The notes: generated by a model not told the origin, from the letters alone. Counted from the stretch's first letter, positions 1 to 13,900 are shown. The stretch is DNA of 64,000 bases from Liolophura sinensis (GCF_032854445.1 NC_088302.1:4893338-4957337), one strand, 5' to 3'. Made by a program: numbers and translations.

Positions 1-89
1 TAAAATGTCAAGTCACATAAGAAAAATATTCCATGGCAAACGTTAGATGGGTGAATTTCTGGAGCCCTTCTTTTCTCCTTCTCCTTTAG

Positions 90-863
90 GCTGACTTTGA
101 TCCCCGTGGAGTGCGCGGTGTGGACATCTGTCTGAGCGTCAACCAGGTTCTCCACAAGTTCAAGGGCTTCACTGGCGACATGATGAAACAAGCCGAGAAG
201 TTAATCACAGACCTCTTCCATGGAAAAGTGCCTTTCCACATCCCAAGTAAGCATTTGTTTAATTTATTTTCATTACTTCTTTAGTGGTATGAACGTGTTG
301 AACGTTGTTTTGGGAATTGCCCTTGCGACTATTGGATACGAGTACCACCTGTTTTTAGGCCCAAATTTACATAATCTATGCCATTTGTGAAGTTAACGTC
401 TTCCCTCATACGAATACCTGTTGCTTAAAGCGCATGAATGTACACGTGTAAATTTACCCCCTGTATCCTTGTTGGAATGGTTTTGTAGGAGTTTGCCAAG
501 TGAATGGTTTTTGTACCATTTTCACAGCCAGGCAGAAATCCCCTTTGTTGGTTTTAGTAGAAATATATTTTTGCCAGACACATTTTATTTAATTGAAGCC
601 ATCACGCAAAACACCCTTGCACCTACCCAGTCCACCAGTCAGGTAACCCATCAGATACCAAGTGAAATTCATCCCCGTTTGTTATGTTCGCAGGTCTGTC
701 AAATGATGTGTTGCACCTGGGAACTGTACTTAAGCCGTTCACTTCTGGGATTCCCAAAGTTGTGATGTCTATTGCGGAGCCCCTGATTCTGAATGCCATC
801 CACATGAGCTCTAACGGCTACGTCCAGGCCATTCCGGACTGTGTAGCCGCCTTTAGAGGATAA
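90..863 (+). CDS. 3' end of an unrecognised protein-coding gene (last two exons)
   Basis: Two exons join in frame. The first runs 90-246, after acceptor ctcctttag and before donor gtaagc. The second runs 694-863, after ttcgcag and ending in TAA. Together they encode the last ~108 residues, beginning ADFDPRGVRGVDICLSV and ending NGYVQAIPDCVAAFRG. The split serine codon (A|GT) supports the junction. I see no known domain signature, transmembrane segment or low complexity, and the codon use and exon lengths look like real coding sequence. The upstream part of the gene lies outside the window. An AATAAA follows 23 bases after the stop. I do not recognise the family, so no function is assigned. 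Confidence 0.7.
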
Positions 864-885
864 ACCAACATGGCTTTGGCTGTGA

Positions 886-891
886 AATAAA
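886..891 (+). terminator. Polyadenylation signal of the first gene
   Basis: Canonical AATAAA lies 23 bases after the TAA at 861-863 and is followed by a T-rich stretch (ttgcatttttctttttg). It is consistent with a very short 3' UTR. Confidence 0.6.
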
Positions 892-960
892 CACCTGTAA
901 AACCTCTGTCTCACTTTTGCATTTTTCTTTTTGTTTAGTTAAAAATGAGATTGTGGATTG

Positions 961-1133
961 CAGAGCCCTGGAGAAATCCAGGTTAATCCGCAGGTTGCTG
1001 GCAGACTTTCCCACGTACGGCCGGAGAGGAAATAAAGCTGGTCGTGACTAACACTGACCGCATTGGTGAGAGGTTCCTGGGCCATTATGCTGTGCTAGCA
1101 CGCTAACCATTAGGCCGTGCACAGAGGCTCCAC
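961..1133 (-). mobile_element. SINE family A, partial copy
   Basis: It matches the window's commonest SINE in reverse orientation: the central 'ccgcaggttgctggcag' block, then the tRNA-like head ending in 'gctaaccat...cagaggctcc'. The 3' tail half is missing. It lies between the first gene and ALDH. Confidence 0.6.
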
Positions 1134-1439
1134 CTAACAAAATATGCGCGACACAATTTCGGCAGAAGCATTCCTTAGCAAATGCCTGGGTTTATATCTT
1201 ATCATGTTATATATGTATATAGTTTATGTTAAATACAAGCTTATCAAAGAGAGCTAACCTAATACGTGTCCTTGAATGCAATAATCTCAGCTTAAACTCA
1301 GTATAATATCTTCAATATTTAGAAGTATATGTGTTGACATGTACATGTAGGTAATCTGTGTTATACGTAAAAATGAATGAATTTGTACTCTTATCTATGG
1401 GGATACACCTACAATAATGAATGTGTATTTTGTGGTCTT

Positions 1440-1640
1440 TGATGTTTAGCGCCCTGGTCAAGAATTTAATTACTTATGTGGCAGTGGTCAAATTTACGGG
1501 TAACCGGAGTGCCCGCAGTAAATTACCGAATTTCCTCCGGTACCTTACAAACCTTCTCACGTAGAGCCGCGGCCCAAACAACAAGAGCTGGGTTCGAACT
1601 ACAGACCATTGACCATGACGTCCAGAGAAGAATTCGGCCC
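1440..1640 (-). mobile_element. SINE family B, degenerate copy
   Basis: This stretch reads like a second SINE type: tail 'tttagcgccctggtcaagaat', middle 'taaccggagtgcccgcagtaaa', then 'cttctcacgtagagccgcggc' and a tRNA-like TTCGAA box at ~1591. The same blocks recur at 9567-9690 in the opposite orientation and at 16730-16850. It is diverged from those copies and its limits are approximate. Confidence 0.45.
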
Positions 1641-1908
1641 GGAGTCATGTCTCCCCATGTGATAGCTACGACATATAAAATGTTATCAAACGTTTTTTTT
1701 TTAATATCCGCAACAATCTTTACACATGAAGAAAATGGTGGCCACCTATCGACATTATCTAACCAACAACTAGAACATCTGTTATCACACGACACGTAAT
1801 GTTCACATGCTCTAGGCTGGGTTCGCCTGACCACAGTTTGCTGGCGAGTCTCGTCATCACACGTAGACCTATCTTATACACAACCTCTCTGGCAGGTTAT
1901 TATACGAC

Positions 1909-4900
1909 ATGGAGAAAATCCCACCCCCAATTGTCAACCCCGACGTGAGATACACCCAGGTAATGTGGACATGTGGTCATAACGCTTTCTTAGTACATGT
2001 GCAAGAAAAATACGTGATAAATTTGCAACACCTTTGATTGCAAGTACGGGAGTGCTTGCAAGTGCTACTGTGAGCTTGAATGTTGTTTCGCCTAACTCTG
2101 CTATAAGGACATACAAGCATTATAATAGTATGTACTTATGATAGCTTCTACCTGATACGTTACAAGCCTAAACTAAATAAATTAAACAGTCTTAAGGAAA
2201 CTTGTTTGGAAACATTGGATGGACCATATAAATTTGGTATCGATCGCTTTCATAGCTATATCTGACTATAAATTATATTGCCGTGGGCGGCAGTTACACG
2301 AAAGACCTTGATATTTGCTTTGCGTTAAGTATTCTGACTGTCTGAGATAGTTAAACAAGTAGTCGGTTCGCTGTCAATACTACGTGTCTGGATAAAGCTT
2401 CGTGCTAAGAGTCTTTATGGTGACTTTACAGTGAGGCGGAATTAAATATAGGTCGGCATTAAATCGGATTGACACAAGCAATATGAAAAAAATAATGTTA
2501 AAAACGACGTAAGCCGACGAGATGTGCTTACAATTAATTGAAGCACAGACTCTACTGCCTTGAAAACGAGGTCAATCAAAATCAACAGAGCTATTCTACA
2601 CGAAAAAGTGCACACGTGATACAACTTTCATGAAAATCGCTTACAGGCTTCAAGAAATATCGTGCTTTTTACTCTGTCTAAGAAATTTGGCTCAAATATA
2701 TACCCAATGGCCCCAGAAAAGGGATATATGGTTGTTTCTGATGTGCGTTTATGTGGTGTAAGTATCGATATGTTAAACCTGGCCATAGCGTCCGAGAGAG
2801 AGTATTTTCAAGTAATTGAGGCACAAGCCTAACAAAAAACAGGTCAAAGCCAATGAAAAACAATGTGGTGTATTAAAGTATTGTAAAGGCTACGTAAAAG
2901 CTTTCGAGAGGTAGGCTGTTTACAAAGTAATGGAAGCTCAGGCACACCAATCTTGAAAAGTAGGCCAATATTAATGAAAATTAATAAGGTTCTTTTACAT
3001 GACTAGTGTTTGCGAACCTATTACAAAAAATAACTAATAAACCCTGATGACCTTGATAAAATGAGTCATCGCAAGTGATTCTTTGCAATGGAGAAGTGTA
3101 TATGTGGCATAAGTTTTGTGATAAGTGTGTCTTCAACACCCAAGAAATAGGAACTACAACGACATTGCCCCTATTTGTAACAGATTGTAAAACAGTATAC
3201 TCTTCACAATCATGAAACTTCACATTCTGCAGTTCTGCATTGTCCCCTTAGAATTTATATTGAAATATAACGTTTATTTTTAAACTGAAAACATGCTAAT
3301 GAATTATTAACTGCTAGTGCTATTTTTTTTTTACTTTATCCTCGCAGATCTTTATCAACAATGAATTTGTAAATTCTGTAAGTGGGAAAACGTTCCCAAC
3401 CATCAATCCATGCACAGAACAGAAAATCTGCGACGTGCAAGAAGCGGACAAGGTAATGTTTTAAGCGATAATTTCAAAGTTTTGAACCCTTATATTCAAA
3501 CCAAATTATTAGCACCATACAAGCTAATGATGTCAACACCTTTGTCTAAATCCTTCGTTTTACAGGGCTGATACAGTACAAACCTACAGCGGCGATTACT
3601 AATTTCGGAAAAATTTGGACGATATTCATCTGAAAGTTTTTTGGCGACCTGGCCACTGAATGTTACATATCTGCTGTAATAAATGATTTCTAATCTATAA
3701 TTGTATGGGATACACATTAACCCAAGTCGAGAAATGGCCATGTCCTCATTTTACCCCAGGCTGATGTGGACAAGGCGGTGGCTGCTGCACGTGCTGCCTT
3801 CCAGTACGGGTCAAAATGGCGGACCATGGATGCTAGCATGAGAGGGAAGCTGCTGCACAAGCTAGCTGATTTGATCGAGCGAGACTGGGTCTACATCACC
3901 GTACGTAGGCACCAATAACCACGTGACGTTGTATCATGTATGTTACGTATTATAATAACAATCAATAGGAACTTTTGGAGTAAATAAATAGTCTCTTAAT
4001 TGGAAATAAATTGTAATTGGCTTATGACAGAACTGGAAACCTAGCCAATCACATTAAACACTTCCCGTTTTATTCATTACATCTTAAAGTCCTGCTTAGC
4101 TACAATATCTTTCTTTTTTTTTTCAAATAAAAGTCATACGTGTTTAGAAACGCAATCTTACCATATCTAACATCTTGAACAACATTATTTTAGCTTTTGA
4201 TTAAAATTTAAAATGCTGTGGTTAAAGTTTAAAATGCAGATTTGAAGCTTATTTATTTATTTGATCGGTGTTTTACGTCTTACCTAGCTTCTCCAGACTG
4301 TTTACCTAAGGCGCTCCTTGCCGGCCATCTTGACAAACTGCCTGACATGAGCAACTGGAATAACCAACAGCCCATTTATATGAATCTGAACATCCTTCCA
4401 TGGCCTTGTTGACCTCTTGTAGTCTCTTTAACATGCACTGTGAGTTCCTCCTAACTCCAGTAACATACTAAACGGAATGTACATATCATTCGGAGACCGT
4501 TATTCTCAGGTGTTCTCCAATATTTCGGCAAGGTTGCCCAGGACATAGCAGTTGTAAGTGTGTGGCATCCGAGTCATAAGATGAGTACTGCTATTTGTAC
4601 GCCCCTTACAGAGCCTGGAGACTTTGGATAATGGAAAACCTTACAAGGCTGCCCTTGGAGACATTGCGTTCACTGTCCAAACCATTCGCTACTTCGCCGG
4701 ATGGGCTGACAAGTGGACAGGGAGGACCATCCCCGTGGGTGAGTCGGCTACAATCACGAGAGGAGTAACCCTGGGGAAGCATGAAGTTGTGGTTACATAT
4801 CCTCTTTGAACTTGGCTAGGAGTTCAGGTAGTCAAATGTGAACAGCCTAAACCTCAAGGGTTAATGGGAAACGCTTTTACTAAACTTCATGTTCATTGAT

Positions 4901-7900
4901 TAAGTCGTTATTTCTCGAAAAGTCAAACCCTGAATAAGGCTTAGTATGCATAACCGGCACGGTAAAGATCTTGCTTAAGCAAAAACAAAAGCTCAAATAA
5001 AACAACCAAATGTGTCCAAAATCTGTGGTCTAATAAGTTCAAGCGGAACCTACCAACCACCACTTTTTTTAGATTTAAAGGAATCTATATGTACATGGCA
5101 TCAATGAGAAACTGGTCACCCGCTTAAGGGTACGAATTCATGATTTGACAGAATGGACTAGTGCGATTGTACATTATCAAAGTTGATATATTCTTAATTT
5201 CAGATGGTGACTTTTTCTGCTATACACGCCACGAGCCCGTGGGGGTTTGTGGCCAGATCATTCCGGTAGGTATCGTATACATGTATACAGTCTCAGTTTC
5301 TGCAATAGTGTTCATTGTTGGTGCTTTGACACAGATAAGATCTTAGAGCTAATAATAAGATACGACGAGAACGTGATGTTAACATGGACGAGAACATGGA
5401 CACGCTTCGCGAAACTATCGAAAGTGATGTGTCTTTCTGGATCATGCAACTGATCATTTAATTAATCAAATCAATTAATGTTGTTGGGCCAGTCACTGAA
5501 CCCGCAATGTGATAATTCCATATGAAAGGGTCGATAAAGACTGAATTATATTTATTTGATTAGCGTTTTACGCCGTACACAAGAATATTTCTCTTATACG
5601 ACGGCGGCCATCATTATGGTGGGAGGTAATTAGGTAGAGCCAGGAGGAAACTCGCGACCATCCGCAGGTTGATGGAGAACCTTCCCACCGTACGACCAGA
5701 GAGGAGGTCAGCATGAGATGGACTTGGTGGAAAGCTCCTGGGTCATTGCCCTGCCCCAACCTGCTAACCCATAGACCACAGAGGCTCCGATAAAGATTGA
5801 AAGGACAACAAGCGGTGTGGCACAAGACACATCCTGAAAAATCGGGGAATTTTAAAAGAATATTCTTGAATATAACTTATGTAAATAATTAAGTTCTAAT
5901 ATGGGCTACTGGGAACATTTATATTGCTGGGCACTGATTTACTTTTACTTTTACTATTGGCTATTGACAATATTCTTTTGAAGTTCGAAAGGAAAGGTCG
6001 TGTTGTGATCGGCACCGAAAACAATCAGTAGGGCCCACAAAGTCCATGTTATAATCCTAACATATCTTTAAAAAAATCGCCATGGTATTGCTGAAAAATT
6101 GCCCATGTGGTGATAAGCCATAATCATTCAAGCTTCAAGGAAATTACCCTGCTGATTTGATCACACCTGGTTTGCAGGTATTCGATCATGTATTGTTTAA
6201 TTTATTGCATTGTTCCACAACTTGTATGTAAACATTGGGAGTGCGACCTATACCGTTTCAAAACGATTCTAGGATGTTTTGTTATTTGTAAGTAAGGTGT
6301 CATCTTTTTGAAAGTTTTGGAAACAAAAGCTCCAAACAGATACTGTTTTCGGCGATTTGTCTACTTCAGTAGTTTCTCTTTGTTCCGGATTATCCTTTAA
6401 ATTTGACTCATATGAGGTAAGTGTTCTCCTGAAATTGCCTTTCTACCGACATTACAGTTTAAGCTGTGTAGTATATTGTTAAGTTTGTATCCCGTTACAA
6501 CAGTTACATCGTTTTTGAACACATATACAAAGTTTAAAGTTTGAATTTATCCAGGATAAAGACCTATGACTATCTGTTTTTGCAGTGGAACTATCCGTTG
6601 ATCATGTTTGCCTGGAAGATGGCCCCAGCCCTGGCTACAGGAAACGTCCTAGTCATCAAACCTGCTGAACAAACACCGCTGTCGGCATTGTACGCCGCGT
6701 CCCTCGTCAAAGAGGTCAGTGGGTAATCCTAAAGTGTTATACCTAATACATCAAGTATAGGAAGACAGTTGGCCGTAATCGTGACATACCTTAGTGTGTG
6801 ACATGAATTGATGCGTCGCGACCGAGTGGTTAACGCGCTTGACCTTCAATGACCACAGGTCACTGTTAAAAAACTTGGGTTCAATACGATTCTCGGACGA
6901 GGAATTTTCAAGATTCTTCCAAAACTTCCATTGTTATTGGTGCCATGCCGTTGGAGGTGGAAGCAAGTGTTAGAAAGTGCTCTATTTTCGTGTTGTCTTA
7001 CACAAAGTTTGCTTTCAAACAAGCGTTCGTAAGGAAAAGGACCTCTTGCAACGGTGCAGCAGTGAGGTGTAATTTTTTTCATGCAGAAAAATAAGTAAGA
7101 CTTAGTTGAATACGACGTACAATTACAAAAGAAGATGTGTGTAGAAAACTGGAGTGATGCAATTTATACTGTTTGTTTTATCAAGAGGCAAAAGTAGGGT
7201 CAAAAGCAGACTTTGCTGGTTTAAGACGTTTTTCTGAAGGAATTCCCTTCATAATAAAAATACGATTACGTGAACCAAAATCATTTCCACACATTTGGCG
7301 TCTAGTTAATGTAATGTAATATATTAATAATATTTCATCGATCCTCCGCGTTGGTCCAGTGGTATCATGCAAGCCTTAAAGAGAAAGAAAAATTATGACA
7401 CTATAGGCTGAAAAGAGCACATTTTTTCTATCTGGTGGTGCCTGCTGCATAATTTTGCGATTTTTGCTCGCCATATACGTAAAGCCTGAAAACGGCAAAG
7501 CTGACATAAATCGCTGAGTCCATCGCGTGCTCCATCTTTAACACCCTGTAATTTATGCTGGGGGTGTGTTGCCTCCCAGCCATTGAGAGTGGTTAAAACT
7601 GCCGGCTTGTTCGTGTAAACTCGGAACCTACGCCCAACATTCCGGTGCCCGGATCGTCAAGCGGACTGTACTATTCGCTACCTTCCGGGAAAAAGAGTGC
7701 AACCGGAAATGTATGAACTGCACTTCGGCGGTTTCCAACGGCAATTCTCCTCTTAACACAGAAGACTTCAGGAATAGCTCTTAGGCAAAATGGTGTCGCC
7801 CACAGCGGATGTTGGCGCTGACTTTATTTAAAATTTATCAACTTGAGGTACATACTATAATTTTTTTATGGCATGCACCTGCGAAAAAATGCACACTCTT

Positions 7901-10900
7901 TTCAGTGGTATTTGTTTGATATTTAAGTTTTCTTCTCCTTTAAAACCGTTGCGTTGGATAGGAGTGGGGGGGGGGGGGGGATCAATAATTCGATTCCTTT
8001 CATTGCAGACTACTTTTAGTGCTTAACAAAATGAGGTAATGTAGAGGGAGATGGATTTGAACCACACAAGAAATTCTTTTTTCATACATTGTCAAGCTAT
8101 ATGTCAAATAAGTTTAAATATACTATTGTAAATCTATTCAGATTATATACAGTATTATTCCAATGAAAGCTCAACGCTATTTACTCTAAACAGCATATCT
8201 TACAAGTATATTGAGAATGGGGCACCTGTTCATCATTTATACTTTATAATAAATGTTTATTAAAGACACTGTCATATATTCACGGTATAATTCGTGAGAC
8301 AAATCTTGAAGGGTATTATCTTATGCATTTAACGGCATACAATAGGCTGGTGGTTAGCAACTAATAATTTAGTTTGACCATCGGCTACACCTATTACATA
8401 ACAAACTTCAACCGCATACCGGGGAAGCCCTTGCGTCATTTTCGCAGGCGATCATTCACTGCGAGCAGGTTGGCAATCGGCCTGATCTACAGGGGAGTCT
8501 ATAGTCTATTTCTTTTTTGTAAGAGAGTCGCCTATATTCAGCAGTCTGTAAAATCAGTCATTCTCACTAACAAAATTTCCTTTAGTCAATAACACCTTAC
8601 AACCCAAGTTCTACACACTGACATGTTGAACGTCCATATTATTTCAAGGAAAATGCAGTAAGAATACAACTTCTAATTCATGTTAAACCCCATAACCTTG
8701 GCTTTGATACTAAGAACGCATTGCCTCGGGTGACGTCATAATTATTCAAAAGCAAGTTGCATGCTGGACAATGGGCGTGGAGGATAATTTGTTTTACAAT
8801 GGCTGCACCACAAGCGGCTGGAACAAACTCCACGCAGTAACACAGCCTACACTACTGTCTGAGAAAAGACTGCTTACCTTTAATTTGCTAGCATCCATCC
8901 CTAAATCCACACCGCCGTGAGATAATATACATATAAATTCATTTATTAAGGTTATATTATGCTGAAACGTGTAAACAATTTCAGTAACAGGGTTTACGGT
9001 TAAGCCGATTGTAGTTCAGGTAACTGGTGTCACTCTCCGTCCAAATATGTTGAATAATTATGACGTCACCCGGGGCAATGGGTTCTTGCCGTCGAAACCG
9101 AGCATATGGACGTTAACATTATGAATTAGAAAAAGTGTTCTAACTTCAGTTTCCTTCCAATATATCCATGTGTGGAGCTTGTGCTGTTATGTATCACTAT
9201 CTTAATGCAATTTTGGTTGCGAGTATGACTGATTTTACAGGGATCTGAATATTTTTTTTTTTTTTTTTTGATTGGTGTTTTACGCCGTACTCAAGAATAT
9301 TTCACTTATACGACGGCGGCCAGCATTATGGTGGGTGGAAACCGGGCAGAGCCCGGCGGAAACCCACGACCATCCGCAGGTTGCTGGCAGACCTTCCCAC
9401 GTACGGGAAGCCAGCATGAGCTGGTCTTGAACTCACAGCGACCGCATTGGTGAGAGGCTTCTGGGTCACTACGCTGCGCTAGCGCGCTAACCGACTGAGC
9501 CACGGAGGCCCCGGGGATCTGAATATAGGCGACTCGCCAAAAGAAAGGGACTATAATTACAACGGGTCATTTGCCAAAGGCTGGTGGTTTACTCCCGGCA
9601 CTCCGGTTTCCTTTACCCATAACATTCTGGCCGTCATCGTACAGGTCAAAACTTCTTGAGAATGGCATTAAACAGCAATCAGAAAAAGGATGACATGAAC
9701 AGGTGTGATGGGGTGCATCGTTGCAAGCACATATATGAACTTTGCATCAGGATTAGGCTCAGTCTGTACCTTTGCATTCTGAACAGGCTGGATTCCCACC
9801 TGGCGTTGTTAACGTTGTTCCTGGTTACGGACCCACCGCAGGTGGCGCCATTACGTCACATCCGGGCGTGGACAAGGTGGCGTTCACAGGCTCCACTGAG
9901 GTACGTACTGATAACGAAAAACCATTATCATAACCTGCTATATAGACATGTGGTGTTTCTGTGGAGGCTATATGCGTTCATTTAACCATGTGACAAAGTA
10001 GAAAAAAACAATATTACAACTGGTCGTCTGGGCACCATATATTACAGTTGGCTCGTTTTGTGACAATAAACACGTCGCTCTTTACGCATAAACCGACACC
10101 TATACATTTGTCGTGCAAATATCACCAACTAACTTTTGAATTAAGTCGTAGAATAGACATTACCATTTCTTAAACGTATTATATTTCAGGTGGGAAAAAT
10201 TATAATGCAAGCTGCCGGGGGTTCCAACTTGAAGGGAGTCACTCTGGAACTTGGTGGGAAGAGTCCCTGTGTCATTTTTCCGGATACTGATCGTGAGTTA
10301 TGTTCCGCTAGTTTTATTTTGAAACATAACTTATCTCGTAAGATCGCAATAGTTTCTTGACTTAAATTATAAAGTAATACTCTGAATAAAATTATCAAAT
10401 TCTGGAACAATCTGTAATCTGACCCTTTGCGTTACACTTTTACCTCAGTAGGAATATAATTGCCTTAATCTGGTGATGGCGCCTTAATTTTTTGATGGCA
10501 TCTATAATCTAACGACGGCGTCTTAATGGCGACACGATGAAAGTGAAGGAAATAATGACGTGAGTCAACTGCTAAAAACTAACTTCCATTTTTAAAAAAC
10601 TTAAATGCATTAATTAAAGAATGAAAAGCAAGTTTTTCATTAAGTCGTTCTGATGAGGTTTAATATCGAGTCATTCTATTCAGTCATGTGTGATTACATT
10701 TCTCCCGTCTGACACAAACAGTGGACAAGGCGGTAGAGGAGGCGCACGAGGCATGTATGACGAACATGGGTCAGTGCTGTGTGGCTGGCACCAGAACATT
10801 CGTACATGAGGACATTTACGATGAGTTCGTCAAGAGGAGTGCAGAGCGGGCCGAGCGGAGGACTGTGGGAGATCCGTACGACTTAAAGAACGAGGCTGGT

Positions 10901-13900
10901 CCTCAGGTAATTGTGCCAAAGAAGCACATTTCACACGGTTCACCTGGAATTGGTTCGCGGTGTGCGGTGTCGGTTGTCATCATCTTGTGGAGCTGTTGTG
11001 GGTGACATACTATGGTATATCTTATTACTACTAATTATATCATATTAATCGGCAAATCAACCAATCATAATGAAAAAAGAACTGCAAAGAGCAGTAAGGT
11101 GGAGCCAAATTTTGCTTAAAATAACTTATTACACATGTACAAAGGGCGTTTTCTTTCTGCCAACTTTTGTTTGTCTGTCTGTTTGTCTTTTTGTCTGTCA
11201 GTTGGAACTGGTTCAAGATCTAGGTATTTTTAAACGATCTATCACCGTTACCAGATAGGACACAAGTGCGTATTTTACATTTATGTAAAAACTCTGCTGG
11301 GCAATAATATTGTAACAGTGGCCAGCAGAGTATTGACCTTTTTGTTAGAGAGTACAAACCTGCGCAACCGACAGTCAAATTTACAAATTCTCTTACCACA
11401 GCACTTCGATCCTATCACGACTTGATAAACATATTTCTCGACAATACTCTGTTAGGCACAGATCCGGGTCACATCTAAAATGTAATGTATTGTAAAACCT
11501 GCAACTTATGCTTCAAGTTCATGACCGTGTGCCGTTATTCGTCATTAGGTAGACAATGATCAGTTCCAGAAGATTCTGGAACTGATCGAGAGTGGAAAAC
11601 AGCAAGGTGCCAAACTCCAAGCTGGAGGAGGACGTCTTGGCGACAAGGGTTACTTCATGCAACCCACGGTCTTCTCTGACGTCCGCGATGACATGAGGAT
11701 CGCAAAAGAGGAGGTTAGTATTTCTTTATATCTGGAGGATTTCCACTGCATGTCGTCCCAATGTTTTGCTTTACCAGCGTCGCAATTCTGCATGCATGAA
11801 CTTTTTAACGAGAATTTACCATTGTAACTTAAGTTAGGTTTAACATTTTAAAAGTTCGTTTTTACGGAGCTGGATATGTTTCCGAAAACGCTATTATCTG
11901 CCCCAGGACCCCCATGAAGTTTTACATGAAAGTTTATTTACGCGCTTATTTTGTGTGGACGGAGATTACGTCAGGTGTAATGTGTTGTAAAAATATCGAC
12001 AGCTCAGCAATATTGGTTACCTCCTCTGATGTTATCCAGGTATGACATTATAATGGCTGTCTATCTATGAATACTTCTCCAATACATTGTCACAGTTACA
12101 TTTACCTGGTATTATATAGCAACAGCATTTTGTTAAAGATCTTTGGACCAGTTCAACAGATATTCAAATTCAAAGACCTCGATGAAGTCATCGAGCGATC
12201 CAACAGTTCAGCTTATGGCCTAGGTGCGGCCATATTTACCAACGATCTGAACAGAGTGATGCAGTTTGTACAGAGGATCCAAGCTGGAACTGTTTGGTAA
12301 GTAGACGGCTTACGGCCTTACAGAGATAAAAAATAAGCTCTAAAATCATGTTTCAAATTTTTGACTTAAGTCAAAACTGGTCCCAGAACCATGAAGCGGC
12401 CTTAGATTTCATCAGACTTTAGTCTCAACTACAATGGAACAGTTTCTGAACCTAAATTCTAATTTTCAAATATGTCAAGATGGTATAAGACAACTCTTAG
12501 TGTAAGATTAAAAATTCCTAAAGTAAGTCACAAATTTAGCGAATTAGCACATTTTGAAGTTAAGACTAAATTTGATCTAAGTCCAAAACAGCTCCCTGAT
12601 CCCGAGACCAGGTTATTATCGCTAAATGCGTTTCTCTGCGTATCATGCACATGAATGAAAGAAACACTTCAAGCAATAAGTTCATTTAATATTATCGTCA
12701 TACGATCAGTGATATGAAGTAAGGTAGTGAAATGTAGTCAACGTCTCAGTTGCCTTTATATTGCAACAGTTGAACTAAACAGCATGGCGATTGTCTTGCA
12801 TTGAAAGCGCCAGTGAAATTTGTATTTCAACTTAGTTCTTTTAGGCTAGTGTTGAGCGTTGTTTTATATACCATCATATAACTTGCAATTCATGAAGCGT
12901 GCTTTGTGCTAAGTAGCTCAATACGCTTTGTCATAACATAAGATTTATATGGATCAAAACTTCCATTTATTCGGTGTGTACACACTAATACAAACATAAT
13001 CATTATCATCATTACGCTTGATAATGGTATTAGAATCCATACCGAAATGTCGCTCACTGAATAAACAGAAGTTGTGATCAGATATGTTTATGTTAGCCTA
13101 CCCAGTTTCTAAATGACATTGGAAAAAGTCATTACTTGTTATGTCTAATCAATGACTCCTAGTCCTAGATTAAAACTGATGTAGAATCACACGTCCTCGG
13201 GTGTCTTTAAAACCAGCTCGATTCACAGTGGAAAATATTTTTTTTGGTTCTGCTGATGTATCACATCTATACAGCCACAATATTTCTGAATTTTCAAAAC
13301 ACAGTAATCAGTGATTTTTGTCTTACCCACAGGGTGAACACATATAACAACGTCTTCGCCCAAGCTCCGTTTGGCGGTTACAAGATGTCTGGAATCGGAA
13401 GAGAACAGTAAGCATATTTATATATTTATTTATTTGATTGGATTCGTACGCTCTACCCAAGACTAGTTCACTTGTACAACGTCGGCATTATAGTGGGAAG
13501 AAAGCGGCCTCGGAAAACTCACGGCCATCCACAGGTCGCAGGCAGGCTTTCACATGTACTGCAGGAGAGAAAGCCAACACAGTAAGTGTAGGCCTATAGC
13601 TAAAATGATATACTTTGTTTAAAAAGTGTACTTCAGTTACTTTCTTTCCAGACATTACGCATAAGGTGACTCTTGACATGAGTGTGTAAATGGAGTGTAT
13701 CAAAAAGTGTAATTCATTTATCTACGTACTGCACACCTGGTGGGAATCTTGATTGCTTAACTCCCACGTCTGGACATAGTTGTTCAAAAGTGTATTAAGA
13801 ATTAAGACTGGTGTTAAGATTTAAGCCTGGTTTAACTCCAATACACTTTTGAACAACCGGCCCCTAAAGACTATTTAAATATTACGGCATATATATTGTA

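Noticed and set aside
7330-7380. Stand-alone tRNA gene from the box-like 'ggtccagtggtatcatgc'
   Set aside because: There is no matching B box at normal distance; the B-box-like part lies beyond the TTAA insertion, and the sequence belongs to the dispersed repeat.
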